Shown piece after piece: positions 8,703 to 13,195 of a stretch of DNA of 13,195 bases; position 1 is the first letter of the stretch; every line of letters begins with the position of its first letter. Location: NCBI GenBank assembly GCA_027382625.1, contig JAJKFJ010024587.1, positions 1 to 13,195 of the forward strand, written 5' to 3'. A program made the position numbers and the translations under genes. The notes beneath the pieces are model-generated. The model was not told the origin of the DNA. It saw only the letters and a list, made by a program, of their open reading frames with translations, and did not search any database. This stretch comes from Tetmemena sp. SeJ-2015. Lineage: Eukaryota; Ciliophora; Spirotrichea; Sporadotrichida; Oxytrichidae.

Positions 8703-8832
8703 TGGGATGAATACGAATTGGTGATCATCAATTGCAATAAAAGAGATTAAAAAAAATCCTTCAAGATTTAGAAATTATAGTTTTCTCATTTAATCTGATT
8801 ATTTTTACTATTAATTTAATCTGAATTTGGTA

Positions 8833-9063
8833 ATGGAAAGTTTTCACCATAGCCGACTTTATATTTATGCGGGACTTTCCATCAACTCGGATTACCTATT
8901 CTTGATCCTTGTATATAATTTTCTAGCTGCCGATCAGATAGTATAATTTGCTTCGTATGAGTTCTATCAATAATTTTCGTTATTGATTAAGCTTTTCATG
9001 ATAAGCTCGGGTATATACTCTTTAGGAGTTATTATATATTCCGTTAATTATTTGAATTTATGA
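8833..9063 (+). CDS. Possible small hydrophobic membrane protein
   Basis: In ciliate code ATG 8833 opens a 76-codon frame ending at TGA 9061-9063, with two TAA read as Gln. It begins MESFHHSRLYIYAGLSINSD. Two hydrophobic stretches follow, YLFLILVYNFLAA and LLIKLFMISSGIYSLGVII, long enough to cross a membrane. No family is recognised. The frame start overlaps a hairpin: ATGGAAAGT (8833-8841) pairs with ACTTTCCAT about 30 bases on, and an outer GGTA/TACC pair lies beyond. T-rich DNA gives hydrophobic translations by chance, which is the main doubt. Confidence 0.3.
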
Positions 9064-9258
9064 AATTGTGAGATTCAAGCCCAAGGATGTATATTTAAAT
9101 CCCAGTTCGCTACCAATTGATCATCAAGGCTCCTCCAGTCACATTCTACAACTCTTCATTTTATATCTCTAACACTCGATAAAGCAATTATATTTTAGCC
9201 ATAATATTGTAATATTAGAATTGAATGTTAAATTATCCAGAAACCAATTTAATTCAAA

Positions 9259-9325
9259 CAATTAATTAATCAACATAGGTATATATAAATATATACCCGA
9301 ATCAATTAATTAATTAATTAATTAA
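9259..9325. repeat. AT palindrome flanked by ATTA repeats
   Basis: GGTATATATAAATATATACC (9278-9297) is a near-perfect palindrome. ATTAATTAAT lies on its left and a 22-base AATT run (9304-9325) on its right, so the whole block is roughly symmetrical. It could extrude as a cruciform, or mark a former element end. No gene adjoins it. Confidence 0.7.
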
Positions 9326-9595
9326 GTCGTTCTATAGATCCTTATTATTTTAGTCGTTAAATTACATGTGATTCATTACCGTACTTTTATACACTTAAAT
9401 TATCGACTATTTTATCACATCCTTACATTGCATTACAAATTACAAGCTCATTAATTTTCTCCTGTCAATTCACTGCCTCATTTTACACATGAGATTTTCG
9501 CTAAACTTTTCACATTAATTTTATGATTGCATTTATAGACTTCAATTTATATTCTCTCAAGTTGGGTGTCAATTGTAGTGCATATATTTATACGA

Positions 9596-9838
9596 TCATC
9601 GTAGTACATTCTTTAATTGAGATTTCAGAGTGTATAAATGACACAAGGTTAAACGCCCCAACTTTATACTTGCATTTATCGACCACACTAAAACACAGTC
9701 ATGGCTTTTGCATTCATTTTCCAACTTAGTATTGTGTGTTGTTGAGTTGATTGCTAGCCCTTGCAACGAGCTCTCATGCTGTATAACTTTGAACATGAGA
9801 TACAGAGTTGACTTTAAAGGAGCAAGTTAGTCTGTCAT
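9596..9838 (-). CDS. Small unknown protein next to the tandem array
   Basis: From ATG at 9838-9836 to TGA at 9596 the minus strand gives 80 residues with one TAA as Gln. It begins MTDQLAPLKSTLYLMFKVIQ and contains HESSLQGLAINSTTHNTKLE, KSHDCVLVWSINASIKLG and a basic end LYTLKSQLKNVLR. Residue content is balanced for AT-rich DNA, but no family is recognised. An opposing frame at 9523-9729 (plus) is also open. The gene start overlaps the left end of the 63-bp array, and it lies downstream of the minus-strand transposase remains, so it may be the tail of the same element. Confidence 0.3.
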
Positions 9839-10410
9839 CTTTCTATTCAAAAATTTGAAATCAGGACCCTTCGAACTTGGTCTTTGAAATGGACTGTTAA
9901 ATGGAGCTCATTTTTAAAACATGTGAAGTCTCTGCATCTTTAGGGGGGCTCAACGTCTGTGCTAACAACAAGGGGATTTGAGGAGGAGCCTTTGCAAATT
10001 TATGTCTAAGATTAAAAACGGCTGTAAGTAGACCTCACACTCACGGCATGAGATTGACATCCAAAAGTTTGAGCTGTAAAGTCAGTGCAAAAGAACAGTG
10101 TTTTTGTTTGTAGCTTTTTCAAGTGTATTGTCCAAGTTTTAAAGTCTGTGGAAAAAACCCTCGAATACACGATGTAACTTTGACATGCTCAAGTATAAGT
10201 TTTAAAGTCTGTGTCAAAAGTCAACTCCTCTACAGCGGACCCTTTGCAAATTTATGTCAGAGTTGCAACGTCAGTGCCAACAGCCAACTTGTAAGGTTCG
10301 TGGCTGATTTGAAATGCCAGTGAGATCAACAATCGCGAATAAGAGGGGTAAAATTTAACAGTTTACAGCACTACCATAAAATGGTTTGTCCAGAGCGGAC
10401 TGTCAGTGCG
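9830..10410. repeat. Diverged tandem array with a 63-bp period
   Basis: The motif GTC(T/A)GTG or close variants occurs at 9830, 9892 (GACTGTT), 9955, 10020 (GGCTGTA), 10081, 10144, 10207, 10270 and 10402. Successive distances are 62, 63, 63, 65, 61, 63, 63, 63 and 132. The units also share CCTTTGCAAATTTATGTC (9988 and 10241) and TTTTAAAGTCTGTG (10138 and 10200). A period of 21 codons kept almost without indels while sequence diverged suggests a once-coding repeat. Plus frame 9982-10323 (ciliate code, one TAG) is open for 113 codons and repeats FKVCGKNP, FKVCVKSQ and CNVSANSQ. The minus strand repeats QTLKL with several TGAs. Function unknown. Confidence 0.75.
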
Positions 10411-10725
10411 ACATGTTGCAAAGTTCGACTTTGAGCTGAGTCAACTCTTTCAAGTGTTTGTAGTGTGATGTCGTCGTTAAGTCGAGTAAGAATGATAAGC
10501 ATGAGCAACGCATACGCAGTAAGATCCCAGTTGAACATGACTAGAACTCAGACGTGGCCGAATTTCAATGTCTATATCCAGGACTAAATGCTGAATAACC
10601 ACAAGGACTACGTCTTGCTTTAGCCAAATATTTGATGCTCTGCGCTATAACTCTGACCAGCTGCTCTCTATAATAGAAAGGTAAGCATGACTGCACGACT
10701 TGCTATGCTTGCAGCTTACTTGCTC

Positions 10726-11131
10726 TCAACAAGAGCGCTCTTAACTATTCGTTTTAAGTAATCCCAACAAATGCTCGACTGGGATCAACCAAGGTGAGTA
10801 CTGAGTGTTGAAGAGAACATGACACTTCACAATTTGCAAGTCTTGAGCACCTGCGAGTGGCGGTGTATGAGTGCGTTGTCCAAAAAGAGTAGGATATCTT
10901 TGTCTTTGCTATGTGGTGAATTCCTTAAACTGTACAAGGTCCTGATTTCAAAGATAGTTGAGTCTACTCCTCCCTCAAAGATTTGAGTTGCAATGACTTG
11001 GCCTGAGAGATTGCCGATAGAAAGGACATAGAATATCTTTGCTGCCGCTTCCTATCTTTCTCCCTGCACAATCTCTGCCACTTGTCCGTACTTTCCCAAA
11101 GCTCAATTCAATTCTGCGCGAGCGAGTTCAA
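10726..11131 (-). pseudogene. Tc1/mariner-type DD34E transposase catalytic domain, frameshifted
   Basis: Recombinase that cuts and joins transposon ends. Minus frame 11102-10827 (one TAG as Gln) reads GKYGQVAEIVQGERQEAAA, KIFYVLSIGNLSGQVIATQ, IFEGGVDSTIFE and FLDNALIHRHSQVL. The last holds the second catalytic Asp in the family's LDNAxxH setting. After TGA 10827-10829 and a frameshift, NTQYSPWLIPVEHLLGLLK follows (from 10812), matching YSPxLNPIE with the third acidic residue. Asp-to-Glu spacing is about 34 residues, hence DD34E. The region of the first Asp reads RIELSFG one frame away and seems to lack the Asp of the usual IDE. Further on, LLKRIVKSALVES fits in yet another frame. With at least two frameshifts and a missing catalytic residue it cannot be active. 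The upstream acidic region (11108-11690) may be its N-terminal part. Confidence 0.85.
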
Positions 11132-11690
11132 TTCTGTTGACTTCGTTATCATGTTGCTTGCAAAGGTCTTACCTTCAGAGTCACTGCCAGCACTCCATTC
11201 GCTCTCTATGTCTAAGTTTTACAGTGGTCCACTGCTAATTGAGTCGAGTGAAGTAGCTCGCTTGGAACTAGTTTAGAGTTGCTCATCATCATTCTCCGGC
11301 GCTGGAGTAAGCAGAGCATGTTCACTCACTTGCTGAACTTGGTTTGAACCTCCAACATACGTTGAACATTGAAAGCACTTACTTGCCGAACTGTTCAACT
11401 CAAACTAGATAATCCTCCTCCTCCTCCTCCTCCTCCTCCTCCTCCTCCTCACTGCACTCAGCTCTTTTCGTTACAGCTCTAGCACCTGATGTCTACGAAG
11501 TGTTGTAAGTGACTCTGGAGCAAGGTTTCTGCGATGAGAGGTGTTGTGTTATGGAACAGCTTATGTTCAAGACTGCTGACACTTGGCTCATCGTCTCCAA
11601 ACTAATCTTCGTTATCGCGATCTGCCTTGAGCATTCTGAGAATCAAGCCCGCCCTCAAGTTTCTGCTTGAGTTGACGTTTAAAAATTTAG
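11108..11690 (-). pseudogene. Acidic, CxxC-containing frame upstream of the transposase domain
   Basis: The minus strand reads coding-like in three successive frames. First: LILRMLKADRDNEDQFGDDE, SVSSLEHKLFHNTTPLIAE and FVDIRCQSCNEK, ending at TGA 11458-11460. A one-base shift gives AEC followed by about 13 acidic residues and DYL across the microsatellite. A second shift gives KCFQCSTYVGG, SEHALLTPAPENDDEQL, SSKRATSLDSISSG and ESEWSAGSDSEGK, up to TGA 11108-11110. Two CxxC pairs (RCQSCNE and KCFQC) could form a zinc site. The end abuts the DDE domain, so it is plausibly the N-terminal part of that transposase or a partner protein of the same element. The plus frame at 11082-11276 is judged a shadow. 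Family not recognised. Confidence 0.5.
11413..11450. repeat. (TCC)12 microsatellite
   Basis: Thirty-eight bases of uninterrupted TCC units. On the minus strand it encodes poly-Glu, poly-Gly or poly-Arg depending on frame. The flanking minus-strand coding frames differ on its two sides, so slippage or nearby indels have probably broken the reading frame here. Confidence 0.95.
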
Positions 11691-11854
11691 TATTGATTGA
11701 CCACTCAAAACCCCATAAAATGATAAGAAAGTGAAAATAAGTTGTGTATAATTAATTTTTTTATTAATACTTATAATCATACGAGTCAAACGCGAAATTA
11801 CTCTAAAATGACTACATAATCCATCCTATCTCAGTTTCATTTTGACTCTAAGGT

Positions 11855-12343
11855 ATGGATATACTAAGCCTTTTCAGTAGTGATAGCCAGTTCTCAACGT
11901 TGAGAGTGCCAGCGGGCACTATACTCTCGCATTTGGAAGTTGCTTTGCAGATGAGAAAGTTAGGAATTGCAGCTGTTCCTCATCGCACTTCTAAGTTTCA
12001 AGATGTGCACATCAGTTATTTGATTGATCCTCAAACTCTTCGCCACTAAGCGCACTTCAGTTTGGAGTAGCGCACGAAGATCTTCCATAGATAATTTCTT
12101 TATCTCAAGATCTCTCCGTAGACTATAGCAAACATCTATCGTTGAAATGGCATAACGTAAAAAACTGTGAATCGAGTGAAGCGCGTTATAGACTTCACTA
12201 AGCCATTTTATTATAATAATCTGAAAAATATTTTCGACTATTATAGAACATATTAATATTTTAAAAATTTGCGAGGAAAAATATAACTCTAAGGGTAACA
12301 TCTACCTATAGCTATCTAAGGTTCATTAGCATGGATGCGATGA
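11855..12343 (+). pseudogene. Transposase N-terminal helix-turn-helix region, one in-frame TGA
   Basis: DNA-binding end of a Tc1/mariner or IS630-like transposase. ATG 11855 follows an in-frame TGA at 11843. Residues in order: an N-terminal arm MDILSLFSSDSQFS, then KFQDVHISYLIDPQTLRHQA, FSLEQRTKIFHRQFLYLK, ISPQTIANIYR, a TGA at 12143-12145, then NGITQKTVNRVKRVIDF. The pattern of a LSLEQR-type helix, ISPxTIxxxYR and NGI followed by basic residues is typical of these transposases, where an Arg or Lys often precedes the NGI; CGA to TGA would explain the stop. Three TAA/TAG codons before 12143 and more afterwards are read as Gln. The frame ends at TGA 12341-12343 without reaching a DDE domain. 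It points away from the DDE remains at 10726-11131, so the two are inverted halves of one element or belong to two elements. The 113-codon minus frame at 11960-12301 is judged a shadow. Confidence 0.65.
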
Positions 12344-12465
12344 AGGAAATGTAGAGGCTCAATGCATCATTATCACTACAGAAGCAATAACCAAGTGCGC
12401 TCTCACATCTCACGCTGAGTAATGCTGAATTGCATCTAGAGCGCTCATCGAAACTTCAACTGTGA
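12331..12465 (+). CDS. Short coding-like frame, possible coiled coil
   Basis: ATG 12331 to TGA 12463-12465 gives 44 residues with one TAG and one TAA as Gln: MDAMKEMQRLNASLSLQKQQ, then SALSHLTLSNAELHLERSSK. Heptad-like Leu/Met spacing suggests a helix. It overlaps the end of the helix-turn-helix frame in another phase, so it could be a frameshifted continuation of that protein or a separate gene segment. No family is recognised. Confidence 0.3.
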
Positions 12466-12863
12466 TAGAGAGTGAAGAGCTATCAAGCATATACTCTTTA
12501 TATACTGTGTATTTACTCTATCTCGCTCACTTATTTCTATGCACTCTAAGTAGAAATGATGATTATATACTTGAAATGATAAGGATGAAGAGTGTAAATG
12601 CATTTTCCACTTGATAGCGTAACTTACTTGAGTGCGCTTGAAGTGTGATAGGTGCGCCGTGAAACGGTCTCTCGAAAGATGCTACTTGCGCACTTGTTGC
12701 ATATCGGAAAAGTAGAGAGGAGAGGCTTGCACTGAAAAGTGAAATAGTCATTTTCACTTCACCATACTTAAGTTTGCACTTGTATATCAATGTACACACA
12801 TGCCATGAGTGCGCACACTAGTGATTCATGTTTGCACATGATATATGAATGATGTAAGCATGC
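12466..12863. other. Mixed region rich in GTGCGC / TTTGCAC motifs
   Basis: Contains scattered short repeats: AGTGCGCTTGAAGTGTGATAG near 12631, AACTGTGATAGAGAGTG near 12458, GTGCGCAC near 12809, and TTTGCAC near 12773 and 12831. Possibly a very old tandem repeat. A minus frame of 78 codons at 12563-12799 (serine- and leucine-rich, MCTLIYKCKLKYGEVKM start) and an opposing plus frame (about 12651-12726, RRETVSRKMLLAHLLHIGK) are both open, and neither is convincing enough to call. Confidence 0.35.
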
Positions 12864-13040
12864 ATGAGCAGTGATGCAGTTCGCACACGCAGAGTTTGCA
12901 GTGAAAGAGTGCGTTCTCAATCAAAGTGCGATAGAGTTCATCAAACCATCAATATTGAAGTCGTCAGGGTGAAGCTCAAAAATAAGATCAAAACTGATGC
13001 AAGGAAGGGGAGGTTTGGTGACTGTTTTTTAAAAAAGTGA
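12864..13040 (+). CDS. Short basic protein or gene segment, unknown
   Basis: From ATG 12864 to TGA 13038-13040, 58 codons with no TAA or TAG inside. It reads MSSDAVRTRRVCSERVRSQS, KCDRVHQTINIEVVRVKLKN, then KIKTDARKGRFGDCFLKK. It is strongly basic with three Cys. The second frame here (ATG near 12875, MQFAHAEFAVKECVLNQSAI, ending KSSG at a TGA near 12970) is also open, so frame choice is uncertain; I prefer the longer one. A T/A run and AT-rich spacer follow directly and separate it from the GC-rich frame at 13067. Confidence 0.35.
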   Translation: MSSDAVRTRRVCSERVRSQSKCDRVHQTINIEVVRVKLKNKIKTDARKGRFGDCFLKK

Positions 13041-13066
13041 TATATATGATAAATTTTAAATAAACA

Positions 13067-13195
13067 ATGCCAGGTGAAGACACAGACTTCAAGCACATCA
13101 ACAAGAGCATCGACTTCGAGACCACCACCACACACCACCAGCTACTCCACCACTGCGCTCACCAACGCCAACAGCCTCCTCGACCTCAAGGTCAA
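13067..13195 (+). CDS. GC-rich 5' end of a gene, runs off the window
   Basis: ATG 13067 in the context AAACAATG opens a frame through all 43 remaining codons. It begins MPGEDTDFKHINKSIDFE, nearly every codon ending in C or G, a bias seen in strongly expressed ciliate genes. Later the frame becomes His/Gln/Pro-rich (THHQLLHHC). An alternative frame in the same DNA gives NANSLLDLKV at the end, so a segment junction or frameshift may lie near 13125. The 27 bases before the ATG are AT-rich, with TATATATGATAAATTTTAAA, and could be a short 5' leader or the edge of an excised sequence. The local G+C content (over half) is the highest in the window. Family not recognised. Confidence 0.45.
   Translation, partial: MPGEDTDFKHINKSIDFETTTTHHQLLHHCAHQRQQPPRPQGQ

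Noticed and set aside
8716..9130. Weak inverted similarity of TGATCATCAATTG (about 8722) and CAATTGATCATCA (about 9115) as TIRs of an element starting at 8701
   Set aside because: The motif is largely self-palindromic, and the outer GGATGAATA core has no inverted partner on the right.
9523..9729. Plus-strand 68-codon frame
   Set aside because: The overlapping minus frame at 9596-9838 has a better balanced composition; this one is probably its shadow, though neither is certain.
11082..11276. Plus-strand frame MSVLSQSS..., serine/leucine-rich
   Set aside because: It lies antisense to the CxxC/acidic minus-strand region and the DDE domain, which have recognisable motifs.
11700..11720. CAAAACCCC resembling the telomere-like end of ciliate TBE transposons
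   Set aside because: A single short match without a second C4A4 unit, no inverted partner and no TBE gene order nearby.
11960..12301. The longest standard-code frame in the window (113 codons, minus strand)
   Set aside because: The opposite strand carries transposase-like helix-turn-helix motifs (FSLEQRTKIFHRQF, ISPQTIANIYR, NGITQKTVNRVK), so this frame is most likely its shadow.
1..13195. CRISPR array, bacterial operon, ribosome binding sites or riboswitches
   Set aside because: No regular short repeats with unique spacers, no ribosome binding site-led gene clusters, and the code usage and composition are eukaryotic.

Overview
The window reads as eukaryotic, AT-rich germline-type DNA from an organism that uses TAA and TAG as glutamine codons and TGA as the stop. 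The best evidence is at 5702-5959: an aspartate/serine-rich frame keeps its character straight through five TAA codons and then ends at TGA. Transposase motifs at 10.7-12.3 kb also need TAG or TAA to be read as sense codons. Together with short GC-richer islands set in very AT-rich spacer, a ciliate micronuclear (germline) genome is the best fit, perhaps a hypotrich such as Oxytricha or Stylonychia. The organism is an inference; the code is close to directly visible. In AT-rich DNA with one stop codon, long open frames arise easily, so most coding calls are modest in confidence.

Layout. 1-145: GC-richer island, perhaps the edge of a macronuclear-destined segment. 146-803: AT-rich. 804-1302: a short transposon-like element with 49-bp terminal inverted repeats (TIRs). 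1303-2020: AT-rich. 2021-3691 (minus): a long decayed frame that contains copy 1 of a dispersed repeat of about 400 bp. 3721-3817: weak tRNA-like A/B-box sequence. 3847-4069: coding-like island. 5029-5399: repeat copy 2. 5657-5959: best MDS-like exon. 6116-7124: a second TIR element containing repeat copy 3. 7296-7691: repeat copy 4. 8335-8658: small element with perfect 17-bp TIRs. 8833-9063: possible small membrane protein. 9259-9325: palindromic AT repeat.

9.6-12.35 kb is a GC-richer (roughly 44%) block of decayed DNA transposon. It has a 63-bp tandem array (9830-10410), a broken Tc1/mariner-type DD34E catalytic domain on the minus strand (10726-11131), an acidic/CxxC upstream region on the same strand (11108-11690) holding a (TCC)n microsatellite, and a helix-turn-helix transposase N-terminus on the opposite strand (11855-12343).

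12331-13195 has three further coding-like islands on the plus strand. The last is a GC-rich frame opening at ATG 13067 and running off the window.

No complete cellular gene, rRNA, CRISPR array or bacterial-type operon is seen. The biology on show is mobile DNA and its remains, probably eliminated from the somatic nucleus, with a few pieces that may be retained as gene segments.
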